From Streptomyces sp. ATexAB-D23 (GTDB taxonomy: Bacteria; Actinomycetota; Actinomycetes; Streptomycetales; Streptomycetaceae): a stretch of DNA of 64,000 nucleotides. This document shows, piece after piece, positions 32,767-41,342 of this stretch (position 1 is the stretch's first letter; each line of letters opens with the position of its first letter). The notes under the pieces were generated by a model. The model was not told the DNA's origin. It worked only from the letters and a program-made list of their open reading frames with translations, and ran no database searches. The position numbers were made by a program, and so were the translations under genes. The DNA is taken from positions 317,590-381,589 of the forward strand of contig NZ_KB892024.1 in the NCBI RefSeq assembly GCF_000373645.1. Direction: 5' to 3'.

Positions 32767-33634
32767 GGCTATCTACCCCCTCGGTTCGGAGTCCACCGCA
32801 CCATGTCCCAGTAGAGGTGCCAAGACGCCGATTCCGGCCACCGAGAGCTGTTACAGGTTTCTCTACCTCATCAAGGCACCCGGCTGCGCTCCGCTCCGCC
32901 GGGCGCGCTTCCCGGCTCTGGCTGCGCCCGCGCTCCTGCCTTCGGCCCGCTCGGCGCTGCCGCCGCCGACGCGCGCCCACAACTGGATAGGCCCGGGGCA
33001 TAAGGAGAGAACCAAGCCCGCGGCTTCAAGAGGATGCCTCCGGCGGGGGCGCTCAGACTCCGGGATGGGACGGGGCGCCGTTCGCGAGTGCCGGCCGGAG
33101 CGTGGCGAGCGTCGGGGAGCTCCCATCCCGACCACCTTCGACCCAGGCAGAGCCGAGCGGTCGTGGTTCAGGGCGTCAAGGTCGTTCGTACAGTGGCGCG
33201 CTCCACCTTGACGCCCTGAACCACGACCGCTCCACGGTGTGTGGGTCGAAGGCGGACGGGATGGGAGCCGAGGTAAGTGGTGGGTTGAGGTGGTACAAGA
33301 CCGAGCAGCCGAGTAGTGCAGCGAATGCCCGACTCTTGTCAGTGTGGCCCGATATTCTGGAAATTTTGCGTCTACGCACCCCTGGGCCACTAGATCTAGG
33401 GGTGGCATCGAGTGCCTACCACAACCTGTAGTGATAGATGGTTGCTGGTAGATCGTCAGTGGTGCTCTACTGGAAGTAGCAGAAACCAAACAGGCCCCAT
33501 GCGGGGCTTCGACTTGGTGTCAAGCTCCGGCATAAGGCCCGTGCGTTGGTCGCGCCCTGGGACCCTACATCGGTAAGCCTGAGCTTCCAAGCAGGCCCCG
33601 AGCATGAGCTTGGCCCTCACCTACGGAGGTGCCC
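32767..33634. other. 868-bp non-coding region with probable origin
   Basis: I see no convincing gene here. The left part (about 32878-32980) is a GC-rich run of CTGCGCTCCG-type clusters. The middle holds a 64-bp-arm inverted repeat. The right part (33280-33540) turns AT-richer with small stems such as CACCCCT..AGGGGTG and AGGCCCC-ATGC-GGGGCTT. This pattern of palindrome plus AT-rich DNA suits a replication origin or transfer locus. Confidence 0.55.
33119..33268. repeat. 64-bp imperfect inverted repeat, candidate replication or transfer origin
   Basis: Arm 33119-33182 pairs with 33205-33268 around a 22-nt loop. The inner 28 bases of each arm (from GAGCGGTCGTGGTTCAGGGC) and the outer 12 match perfectly, with mismatches only in the middle. 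A third partial copy (GGGATGGGA) occurs near 33062. Such a long cruciform in a rolling-circle element is likely a single-strand origin or Rep/Tra recognition site. Confidence 0.8.
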
Positions 33635-34600
33635 ATGGGGAAGAAGAGTTTCAGACGCGTCCCAGAGAACATCAGACTTAAGATCTCTGGGCTGCAGAGC
33701 GACAACTACCAGGTAGGCGTTCGCAAGTCCTACACGCTCGAAGAGATCCGAGAAGGCGCACTGGAGCACCTCGGAGTTCGAGCAGAAGACGACGCGGTCG
33801 AAGTCCCCGGGAGCGCACTTCCGCCTATCGCACGCGGACGCTTCTCACGTTGGAACCTCACAGGGAAGGTCGTGCGGCGGGTCGATCTCCCAAAGGTACC
33901 TCGCACCTGGGGTATCGAGACGCCCAACTTCGGGGACTGGAGCAAGGGTAGTCACACAATCCTCTTCAATCGCCTCGTCTACCCGACCGAGATCGTGTAC
34001 GGGCAGCAGATCCCGATCACGATGGTGAGCACGCGACAGGCCGACGACGAGATCAGCATCGCCTTTCGGGTCGAGTCTGTCCTGCATCGCGTCGAGACGG
34101 AGGACCGAGAGTTGGTCTTCGCGCTGTCTCTCCTTCAGGAGAACGTGGGCGCTGTTGACGTAGTAGAAAGCGACACGACTGGCTCTGACTGGCTGGCATC
34201 AGTAACCGTCACGTGGGAGTTTCTGCCTGTCGGCAAGCGTGATGCAGCCCTGAACGACTTGGCCAGACGTGTCGGCATCACCGTAGGCGACAAGCGCAGA
34301 AGGGCGCTGGAAGAAAGGATGAGCGTCCTACTAGATCTTTCGCCTAGTGAACTCGTCTACGGCACCAGCGGATTTCAGCGGTACGTGGGGGCGAAGTTCG
34401 GTCCGAATTTGGTGGCCTTCGAGAACGTCGAGTACGGCAACGCTTTGTACGTTATGTACGAAGGTTGGGAGGAGCTGAGCCGACGCTCACGCCTTGAGTT
34501 GATTGCCGAACCAGCGCGTGACTTCGAGCGGATCACTCACCATCAAGGGTGGGAACGCCGCCTGCGAGCTGCTGTCAACTCAAGACGCGAGGGCGAGTAG
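33635..34600 (+). CDS. Unknown AICE cargo protein (321 aa)
   Basis: The ATG at 33635 has a perfect GGAGGT four bases upstream. Codon use is less GC-biased than in its neighbours, pointing to separate acquisition. There is a beta-rich N-terminal half (KGSHTILFNRLVYPTEIVYG). The C-terminal half includes YGTSGFQRYVGAKFGPNLVA, VEYGNALYVMYEGWEELS and LELIAEPARDFERITHHQ. The GNALYVM..W..LSRRSR..FERI.H pattern recalls a C-terminal module of hypothetical proteins in defence islands. No catalytic residues stand out. Position between origin and attR marks it as cargo. Confidence 0.75.
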   Translation: MGKKSFRRVPENIRLKISGLQSDNYQVGVRKSYTLEEIREGALEHLGVRAEDDAVEVPGSALPPIARGRFSRWNLTGKVVRRVDLPKVPRTWGIETPNFGDWSKGSHTILFNRLVYPTEIVYGQQIPITMVSTRQADDEISIAFRVESVLHRVETEDRELVFALSLLQENVGAVDVVESDTTGSDWLASVTVTWEFLPVGKRDAALNDLARRVGITVGDKRRRALEERMSVLLDLSPSELVYGTSGFQRYVGAKFGPNLVAFENVEYGNALYVMYEGWEELSRRSRLELIAEPARDFERITHHQGWERRLRAAVNSRREGE

Positions 34601-35132
34601 AAGCAGACGCCCTACGAGGCGACGAGGCATGCAGGTCTCCAGGGGATGCTCCGAAGGCGCGCCAAGTGAGTGTCTTTCTGCGTGACAACGGACCCGACCC
34701 GTGATGGACGCCCACGGACGCCGAGAGATAGTCATGGCAGCTCACGGCACGAATGCCCCGAGGTCGAGCACTCCCCCGAGTTGCTTCGGGATGAAGAGGT
34801 CATCGCCCATGCGGCCCAACCCCGACCTCGCCTCGCCGGGTGCCTCGGTGCGGCACAGCGGAGCGCTCTCCCCGTGGCTCAAAGATTGACGCTGAAGACG
34901 GGCCCGCTCTCCGGGAGCTCCCCCAACAGTTCGACCGGCGAGTCGAGTTGACCAACTTCACGGTAACTCGCTAGCGTCTCAGTAGCGTTGAGGGGCCCTA
35001 CCATGGCATGCCACGGTGGGGCCCCTTTTTGTGTCCTCTTCTGCATAAGCAGCAGGGGTGAGCGGGAGCGTCGCCACCATCAGGTTCCGAGGCCGCGAGA
35101 GCGGCGACGCCCCATCACAAAGGGGGTTCCCC
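34601..35132. other. Non-coding stretch in AICE-2 before attR
   Basis: No frame in this 530-bp stretch has a good start and composition. Some short open frames look like decayed coding sequence. The clear signal is the strong terminator at 34992-35030. Confidence 0.5.
34992..35030 (+). terminator. Rho-independent terminator with T tract
   Basis: A 17-bp stem (arm GGGGCCCTACCATGGCA with its partner ending GGGGCCCC, two G-U pairs) is followed directly by TTTTT. Canonical U-tract terminators are rare in this window, so it stands out. It would stop transcription coming from the cargo gene. Confidence 0.85.
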
Positions 35133-35342
35133 ATGATCCACCAGCATCACTTGCCTGCCGATGAGCCCCAGCATGGCGCGGCCAGCTCCGAGACTCAACC
35201 CGTGGGGGCGCCCCGGCGCCTGCACCTGACGGTCGGGAAACACTTCAGCTTGTCCGTGTCCCTGTCGGTCTCGCCCGCGTTCCTCGTGTGCGTGGCCACC
35301 GCTGTCGGCATCGCTGGCGGGAACTACTGGTTCCTGCTTTGA
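35133..35342 (+). CDS. Small membrane protein (69 aa)
   Basis: The ATG at 35133 follows AAGGGGG. The N-terminal half is His/Gln/Pro-rich (MIHQHHLPADEPQH) and the C-terminus is one hydrophobic helix (SPAFLVCVATAVGIAGGNYW). I do not recognise it. It is the last gene before attR. Confidence 0.5.
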   Translation: MIHQHHLPADEPQHGAASSETQPVGAPRRLHLTVGKHFSLSVSLSVSPAFLVCVATAVGIAGGNYWFLL

Positions 35343-35384
35343 CCACGTTGTGCCTGCCGCATAGCCCCGCGCTGAGCCCCTGCT

Positions 35385-35408
35385 GTACAGCAGAGAAGTA
35401 CCGCAACC
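35385..35408. promoter_or_regulatory. Putative integrase arm-binding site, right
   Basis: This 24-bp sequence differs from 23703-23726 at two positions and lies 82 bp inside attR. Together the two copies would flank the core in the circular attP. Confidence 0.55.
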
Positions 35409-35490
35409 AGAGCGACCGCGCCTGGCCCCCGACGACTCTGCGGAACCTCGTAGGTGCCGGAATGGCCGCTACTGACCGATCCGGCTAGAG

Positions 35491-35580
35491 CTACGGATCA
35501 GAAGGTTGCAGGTTCGAATCCTGCCGAGTGCACAGCAGGCCAGAGGCCCCCAGGAGAAATCCTGGGGGCCTCTCGCGTTG
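35491..35580 (+). repeat. attR of AICE-2
   Basis: This is the right copy of the 90-bp direct repeat, identical to 23610-23699. It starts at the anticodon loop (CTACGGATCAGAAGG) and includes the tRNA 3' end and terminator. The 5' half of the tRNA is absent here, so it is a remnant, not a gene. Confidence 0.96.
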
Positions 35581-35649
35581 AGGTCCGGACGGTCCGGGGC
35601 GGCGATGCGTTGATCGGCTGACAGGCCGCTGTTCTCCCGTGAGATCGTC

Positions 35650-36033
35650 GTGACCGTGATCGAGTCCTGGGCGATCGACGGCGACAGCCCTGCCCCTGTT
35701 TCGCGCGGAGCGGTGGTTCCGGCTCTTCGGGCGCGGATGGCGGGCGGGCAGTTCGAGACGTGGTTCAGCAGCTCTGCCGGCCGGATGCCGGCATTCGTTT
35801 CCAACGGGTGGCGGGCCATGGTGGTGTTGCTGGAACGGGAGGGCGATCCCGGGGAGCATGCCGTGGATCCGGGGGCCGAGGGGGAGAGCGACGGGTTCGT
35901 GCTGGCCAACGGGCAGGACGATGAGTATCCGGACCGGGACACCGTGCCCCTCGCGGAGGCGCTTCGGATCGTGGAGCACATCGTTGGATCGGGTGCCTGG
36001 CCGGCTGATGCGCGGTGGGTTGTTGATCGGTGA
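35650..36033 (+). CDS. Imm1-like immunity protein
   Basis: The 127-residue product (GTG start) has VVLLEREGDP, then DGFVLANGQDDEYPDRDTVP and LAEALRIVEHIVGSGAWPAD. The ANGQ-DEYP..TVPL-AL pattern is that of Imm1-type immunity proteins of polymorphic toxin systems. No toxin gene is adjacent, so it may be an orphan protective copy. It lies directly after attR and just before a broken XRE regulator. Confidence 0.55.
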   Translation: MTVIESWAIDGDSPAPVSRGAVVPALRARMAGGQFETWFSSSAGRMPAFVSNGWRAMVVLLEREGDPGEHAVDPGAEGESDGFVLANGQDDEYPDRDTVPLAEALRIVEHIVGSGAWPADARWVVDR

Positions 36034-36090
36034 GGTGGCTCTTCGTCCTGCTCCCCACCCCGCCGGTACTTGCGCGCGTACCGTGGCCGG

Positions 36091-36540
36091 GTGGCGAGCG
36101 ATGATCTGGGGCGGGCTCTGCGGCGGCTGGATTCCCTGACGCAGGAAGAGCTGGCCGAGCGGGCCGGTGTGTCCGTGGATGCGATCAGGCAGCTTGAGCA
36201 GGGGCGGAAGCAGTCGGCGCGGCTTCCCCCACGGCACGCGTTGGCGAACGGGTTGGGCGTGGAGCTCACCACGTTGTTGGGGCATCTTCCCGCGGTCGCG
36301 TCCTCGGGGGAGAGCGACGGGCCGCGCTTCGTGGCGGTGCGTCGCGCCATCATGCCCGTGCTCGGGGGCCGGGCGCCGGAGCCGCCCGGGCCGGGTTCTC
36401 GTTGGATCAGTTGCGCGAGCAGTTCGCGGCGGGATGGACGCGGTAACACTCAGCTGAGTTCGACACGGTGATGAAGGCGCTGCCGGATCTCATCGCGGAT
36501 GCGCGTACGGCCACTGCTTCGGCCGATGGAGAGGTGCGGC
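36091..36540 (+). pseudogene. Broken XRE-family regulator
   Basis: A GTG at 36091, seven bases after a TACCGT -10-like box, starts a good XRE HTH (LTQEELAERAGVSVDAIRQLEQGRK). Homology continues as GDGPRFVAVRRAIMPVLGG-type sequence. A frameshift near 36390 moves it to another frame (FSLDQLREQFAAGWTR), which then hits a TAA at 36444 before continuing HSAEFDTVMKALPDLIADAR. Full-length relatives are several hundred residues, so the gene is dead and truncated at the hairpin that follows. Confidence 0.75.
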
Positions 36541-36590
36541 GGAGAGGGGAAGGGCGAAGTCCCGGTCGGGACTTCGCCCTTCCCCTCTCC
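36541..36590. terminator. 23-bp perfect hairpin at the end of the broken regulator
   Basis: Arms 36541-36563 and 36568-36590 are exact complements with a 4-nt loop (GGTC). Flanking GTGC/GCAC extends it imperfectly. It replaces the rest of the XRE gene. It could be a strong terminator or a palindromic insertion. Confidence 0.8.
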
Positions 36591-36843
36591 GCACGAGGCG
36601 TTCGCGGATCAGGTTGATGACTGTTGGGGGGCCTGCGCGGGTTGCCTATGCCTGTTCCCCCCTCCGGAACGCACGGACCCGGTGCTCGCCGTCCTCCGCG
36701 CCCACCCCCGGGGCCGGCACGTCACCGTGATCGGTGTGGTGACGGCCGACCCCGCGGGCGACGTCGAGTTCCTCACCCCGGCCGGCCCCCACCCCGGTAC
36801 GCGGAGCGCGGGGCCACTGCCGGAGCGGCTGCCGTGAGGGGGG

Positions 36844-37275
36844 TCAGCAGGGCTTGATCGACCAGAACTCGCTCCAGTTGATCGGGTGGCTCTTGTTGTC
36901 CGCGGGTGCCTTCTTCGACGTCTCGTCCGCCCGGATGAACTTGCCCACCGCTCCGCCGGTCTGGTTGTTGATGTACGTCCCGGCACCCTCCCAGTAGCTC
37001 AGGTAGTAGGTGCCGCACTTCTCGAAGCGGTCGACCCGCCACTGTCCCCTGGCCGGGTCCCAGACGGCAGTGCACAGGGAACCGACCTGGCACGAGATGA
37101 GGCCGGCGTCGTTGTAGATGGGGGCGTGTCCCGTACTGGGGGAGACGGTCGGCGACTTCGCCTGCACCGACGCCGGGGCCGGGGCCGCCTGTCCGGCCTC
37201 CGCCTGCGGGACGGCCAGTGCGGTGACGGCCGTGGCCAGCACGGCCGCCGCACCGAGAGAGCGTTTGATTCGCAT
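36844..37275 (-). CDS. Small secreted protein (143 aa)
   Basis: A Sec signal peptide (MRIKRSLGAAAVLATAVTAL..AEA) is followed by a Pro/Ser linker and a domain with four cysteines: ISCQVGSLCTAVWDPARGQW, EKCGTYYLSYW, and the C-terminal Cys. The pattern recalls the peptidase-inhibitor I36-like small Streptomyces proteins, but I cannot assign it surely. It is divergent from the large nSTAND gene, sharing 140 bp of upstream DNA. Confidence 0.7.
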   Translation of the reverse strand: MRIKRSLGAAAVLATAVTALAVPQAEAGQAAPAPASVQAKSPTVSPSTGHAPIYNDAGLISCQVGSLCTAVWDPARGQWRVDRFEKCGTYYLSYWEGAGTYINNQTGGAVGKFIRADETSKKAPADNKSHPINWSEFWSIKPC

Positions 37276-37415
37276 GGGTTCGACTTCTCCTCTGCTGTTC
37301 GGTTGCTGTCGATTCGAGTTTTCGGGGCCGGCAGGTTGTCCGGCAGACCCCTTCCATCACTCCGGACAAAGCCCGGCATGCTGGTCCGGACGTTGTGGGA
37401 CGGAGGGGGACTGCC

Positions 37416-40400
37416 TTGGGACGCCGTGAACGCGAACTGGACCCGGCCGACGGGCCCGTGGTCCGGTTCGCACTGGAGTTACGGAAGCTGCGCAGGGAGG
37501 CCGCGCCGCTGACCTACCGGGAGATGGCCGCGCGGGCGCACTACTCGGCCACCACGCTGGCGGAGGCCGCCGCCGGGGACCGGCTCCCGTCCCTGCCGGT
37601 CACCCTCGCCTACGTACGGGCCTGCGGCGGCGACGAGGCCCACTGGGAACGGCGGTGGGCCGAGGCGGGCGAGGAGGTGACGGGCGAACGCCTCGCCGCC
37701 GACAGCGATCCGGCCTCGGCGCCGTACCGGGGGCTCGCCCGGTTCGAGACGGGTGACAGCGACCTCTTCTTCGGCCGTGACCGAGCCGTGGCCCAACTCG
37801 CCGCCCTCGTCGGCGAGAAGCCGTTCACCGTGCTGTCGGGACCCTCCGGCAGCGGGAAGTCGTCAATGCTCCGGGCGGGCCTCATCCCCCGGCTGCGCCA
37901 CCTGACGGGGACGGCGGACCGGCCGTCGGTGATCAGGGTCCTCACCCCCGGCCCGCGTCCGGCCACCGCGCACGCCCCCCTGCTGGCACCCGGGGCCACG
38001 AACGACGGGCGCGCCCTGCTCATCGTGGACCAGTTCGAGGAGCTGTTCACGCTGTGTACGGACGCCTCCGAACGGTCCCGGTTCATCGGCGGACTCCTGG
38101 ACGCGGTACGGCCCGAGCGCGGGGGACGCGTACTGATCGCGGTGCGCGCCGACTTCTACGGCCACCTCGCCCAGGACCGCCGCCTGGCCGAAGCGGCCGG
38201 CGACAGCACGCTGCTGCTCGGGCCGATGACCGAGGACGAACTCCGTGAGGCGATCACCAGACCCGCCGCGACCCAAGGGCTTCTGGTCGAACGTTCCCTG
38301 ACGGCAAGAATCATTGAGGAGCTGTCGGAACAGCCGGGCAGCCTGCCCCTGATGTCGCACGCCCTCCTGGAGACCTGGCACAGGCGCCACGGCCGGACCC
38401 TCACCGAATCGGCGTACGGTGCGGCGGGCGGCCTGGCCGGGGCCATCTCCCGTACAGCGGAGGAGTGTTACGGCCGGCTCACCCCGATGCAGCGGGAAAC
38501 GGCCCAGCGCGTGCTGCTGCGCCTGGTCGCCCCGGGCTTCGGCACCCAGGACACACGCCGGCCGGTCATCCGGTCCGAACTGGGCCTCGCCGCAGACAGG
38601 AATGCCGGGGAGGGCGGTCACGGCGAAGACGTGGCGGTCGTCCTCGAACATCTCGGCCGCGCCCGCCTGATCACCCTCGGCCACGACAGCGTCGACCTCG
38701 CGCACGAGGCGCTCCTGACCGCCTGGCCGCGCCTGCGCGGGTGGATCGACGAGGACCGTGAGCGGCTGCGTCTGCACCGCCGTCTCACCGAGGCCGCCAC
38801 GGGCTGGCAGGACCTCGGCCGCGATCCCGGAGCGCTCTACCGGGGGGTGCGGCTGTCCACTGCCCAGGCACACTTCGGGACCCGCTCCGGGGAGAGCGGC
38901 GAACTCTCCCCGCTGGAAGGCCGCTTCCTTGCCGCGAGCACCCGGGCTGCCGCGCGCAGAGTGCGCCTCCGTCGCGTGCGGGGCGGGGCTCTGTCGACCC
39001 TGCTCGTGCTCGCCCTGCTCGCGGGTCTGGTGGCCTGGCAGCAGAGCCGGCTGGGCGACCGGCGCCGCATCGAGGACGAGGCGCGCCGTGTCGCCGGAGT
39101 GGCCGAGAGCCTGCGCCTGTCGGACCCCGTCACATCCATGCGCCTCGCCCTCGCGGCCTGGAACGCCGCCGACCTGCCGGAGACGCGCTCCGCGCTGCTG
39201 AGCGCGTCGACCCAGCCGGAGCAGGGGCTGTTCACGGACCCCGACACGGACAGCGCGACAATGCGGCACCTGAGCGACGACGGTCGCACCCTGCTCAGCC
39301 TCGGCAGCAGGAACGTGGTCGAGTGGGACGTACGCACGGGGCGGGAGCGGCGTCACCTGCCCGGCCTGGGGGAGGCGCTGGACCTGGTGGCCCCGATGCG
39401 GGGCGGTGGACTGAGCGTTCCGCAGTTCCTCAAGGGCGATCCCTTCGAGGTGCGGGTGGGGATGCGCGATCTCGTCACCGGCCGCACCGGCCGCGCCCTG
39501 TCGACGGCGGCCTCCGGCGGGGTGGCGACGAGTCCCAGCGGGCGGCTCCTCATCACGTACGAGAAGGCCCCCGATCCGGCGGGCGAAGGCCGGCGACAAC
39601 GGGCGGTGGTACGCGACGCGACGACCGGGGAGACCCTCCTGACCCTGCCGCCGCGCCCCTGGCGCGAGCCGCGCGCCGACGAGGGTTTCGCTCCGGCCGC
39701 CTCGGGCGCGCTCGACGCCCGGCGCTCGTCGGAAGGGCGTGGTCTCGTACTCGTCCAGGAGGTGAACGTCAGCCCCGACGACAGTCTGCTGGCCCAGTGC
39801 CTGCCCGGTGAGCCGGTCCAGCTCTGGGATCTCGACCGCCGGCGCAGGGTCGCGACGCCCTGGGCGCCCACCACCTCCCGCGTGCAGTGCCTGAACGAGG
39901 CGGTGCAGTTCACCCCCGACTCCCGTGGCCTCGTACTGGTCGACGACGACGGGGTGCGTATGTGGGACATCGGCACCGGCCGCGGACAGCGGCTCGCCGA
40001 ACACCAGGGCCTCGTGGAGGCGCGGCTCAGTCCCGACGGAAGGTTCCTGGCGGCGACGGACGGTGAGGAGCTGCTGCTCTGGCGCACGGACGATCCGGGC
40101 GGCGAGCCGGTGTTCCGGTACGGGCTCGAAGGGGCGGAGGCGGCACAGCTGCGCTTCGACCTCGCGGCGGGAACCCTCAGCTATCTGGCCGGTTCCCCTC
40201 TTAACTTCGGGTGGGGAAGCGCCGTGCGTACGGTGGACATAGGCCGTGTCCTGGCCGCCGACTGGCAGCGAAGCCCCGCCTTGAACGCCGAGTTCAGCCC
40301 CTCCGGCACGCTGCTCGCCGTCGCCCGTCAGGGGGAGGGGGACCGGGCCGGGTTCCGGCTCCGGGAGCTGGGGTCGGGCGGCGGCTGGACGGACCTGCCT

Positions 40401-41318
40401 GGCCTGCCGTGCCCGGCCCCGACAGACCAGTCCCCGGGCTGCATGCAGTTCCTGGCCTTCAGCCCCGACAACCGCACCCTCGCGTACGGAACCGAAACGA
40501 TCTCTGCCGTGGCTCACCCCACACCACCCCTGCGCGTGAACTTCTGGGGCGTGTCCCGCCACCGTGTCACAGGGACAGCGGATCTGGTCATGCCCGAGCG
40601 AACCCACCCGGTGGAGCTGAGCACCATCGCCTACACGCCCGACGGCCGGTCGCTGCTCCTGGTCGAACCCCCGGCCCTCGGCTGGACACACCTGTGGGAC
40701 CTGCGCCGCCGCGACATGGTCAGGTCGTGGCCCGGCGCTCAGGGGCACGCGGTGGCCATCGCCCCGGACGGCAGCCGGTTCGTCACCTCCGACGGACAGG
40801 TCCGCGAGCCGTCGGACGACCGGCCCCCCGCAGGCGCAGGGTCCATCGAGAGCACGGGCCCTCTGGCCTTCAGCCCGGACGGCGCGGTTCTGGCCGCCGG
40901 GGACAGCACGGGCCGCGTCGTGCTGTGGGACGGGCAGGTGCGCGAGCGCCTGGGCGAACTGCGACGCGTGGGCCCCGAAGCACCGAGGGGGGTCACGGCG
41001 CTGGCCTTCTCCCCGGACTCCCGTCTCCTGGCGGTCGGCGGAGGCAACGGAGCCGTTCAGCTGTGGGACCTCGCCTCCCGTACGCCGCTCGGCTCGCCCC
41101 TGCCCACGGCCGGGGACTCCGTCATGGCGCTGAGCTTCGGCGCGGACGGCACCACATTGCGCGTATCGGGGCGCCACGTGGACCTCGCGTCGTACGAGAT
41201 CGCCCCGCGTACTGCCGCCACCACGGTCTGCCGCCGGGCGGACGGCGCCCTTGCGGAGACCGCCTGGCGGGAGTTCTTCGCCGACGTCCCCTTCACCGCC
41301 GGCTGCCCCGCAGCCTGA
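37416..41318 (+). CDS. HTH-nSTAND1 NTPase-WD40 repeat protein (1300 aa)
   Basis: I choose the TTG at 37416 because GGAGGGGG lies six bases upstream and homologs start GRREREL. Domains: an XRE-like HTH (20-75; YREMAARAHYSATTLAEAAA), a STAND NTPase with Walker A GPSGSGKSS (142-150) and Walker B LLIVDQFEELF, a winged-helix part (VDLAHEALLTAWPRL), one membrane helix (about 525-545; LSTLLVLALLAGLVAW) and a C-terminal WD40 propeller (repeats such as AFSPDGAVLAAGDSTGRVVL). STAND proteins are signal-triggered switches. The span between Walker A and B is short (about 55 residues). Signal and output unknown; immunity-like or developmental roles are possible. Confidence 0.88.
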   Translation: MGRRERELDPADGPVVRFALELRKLRREAAPLTYREMAARAHYSATTLAEAAAGDRLPSLPVTLAYVRACGGDEAHWERRWAEAGEEVTGERLAADSDPASAPYRGLARFETGDSDLFFGRDRAVAQLAALVGEKPFTVLSGPSGSGKSSMLRAGLIPRLRHLTGTADRPSVIRVLTPGPRPATAHAPLLAPGATNDGRALLIVDQFEELFTLCTDASERSRFIGGLLDAVRPERGGRVLIAVRADFYGHLAQDRRLAEAAGDSTLLLGPMTEDELREAITRPAATQGLLVERSLTARIIEELSEQPGSLPLMSHALLETWHRRHGRTLTESAYGAAGGLAGAISRTAEECYGRLTPMQRETAQRVLLRLVAPGFGTQDTRRPVIRSELGLAADRNAGEGGHGEDVAVVLEHLGRARLITLGHDSVDLAHEALLTAWPRLRGWIDEDRERLRLHRRLTEAATGWQDLGRDPGALYRGVRLSTAQAHFGTRSGESGELSPLEGRFLAASTRAAARRVRLRRVRGGALSTLLVLALLAGLVAWQQSRLGDRRRIEDEARRVAGVAESLRLSDPVTSMRLALAAWNAADLPETRSALLSASTQPEQGLFTDPDTDSATMRHLSDDGRTLLSLGSRNVVEWDVRTGRERRHLPGLGEALDLVAPMRGGGLSVPQFLKGDPFEVRVGMRDLVTGRTGRALSTAASGGVATSPSGRLLITYEKAPDPAGEGRRQRAVVRDATTGETLLTLPPRPWREPRADEGFAPAASGALDARRSSEGRGLVLVQEVNVSPDDSLLAQCLPGEPVQLWDLDRRRRVATPWAPTTSRVQCLNEAVQFTPDSRGLVLVDDDGVRMWDIGTGRGQRLAEHQGLVEARLSPDGRFLAATDGEELLLWRTDDPGGEPVFRYGLEGAEAAQLRFDLAAGTLSYLAGSPLNFGWGSAVRTVDIGRVLAADWQRSPALNAEFSPSGTLLAVARQGEGDRAGFRLRELGSGGGWTDLPGLPCPAPTDQSPGCMQFLAFSPDNRTLAYGTETISAVAHPTPPLRVNFWGVSRHRVTGTADLVMPERTHPVELSTIAYTPDGRSLLLVEPPALGWTHLWDLRRRDMVRSWPGAQGHAVAIAPDGSRFVTSDGQVREPSDDRPPAGAGSIESTGPLAFSPDGAVLAAGDSTGRVVLWDGQVRERLGELRRVGPEAPRGVTALAFSPDSRLLAVGGGNGAVQLWDLASRTPLGSPLPTAGDSVMALSFGADGTTLRVSGRHVDLASYEIAPRTAATTVCRRADGALAETAWREFFADVPFTAGCPAA

Positions 41319-41342
41319 GCACCACCCGGAGCCGGTCCCCGG

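Noticed and set aside
34670..34951. Short open frames after the AICE-2 cargo gene
   Set aside because: No plausible start and no family resemblance; composition not gene-like.
35470..35535. A second tRNA-Arg at attR
   Set aside because: The 5' acceptor and D arm are missing; it is the att duplicate of the tRNA 3' half.
36600..36837. Possible small gene encoding a Cys-containing peptide (CWGACAGCLCLFPPPER..)
   Set aside because: Protein-like codon pattern but no start codon or ribosome binding site in frame; it may be a gene fragment beyond the hairpin.
37863..41177. A 1104-codon leftward open frame opposite the nSTAND gene
   Set aside because: An antisense shadow of GC-rich codons; no recognisable domain.
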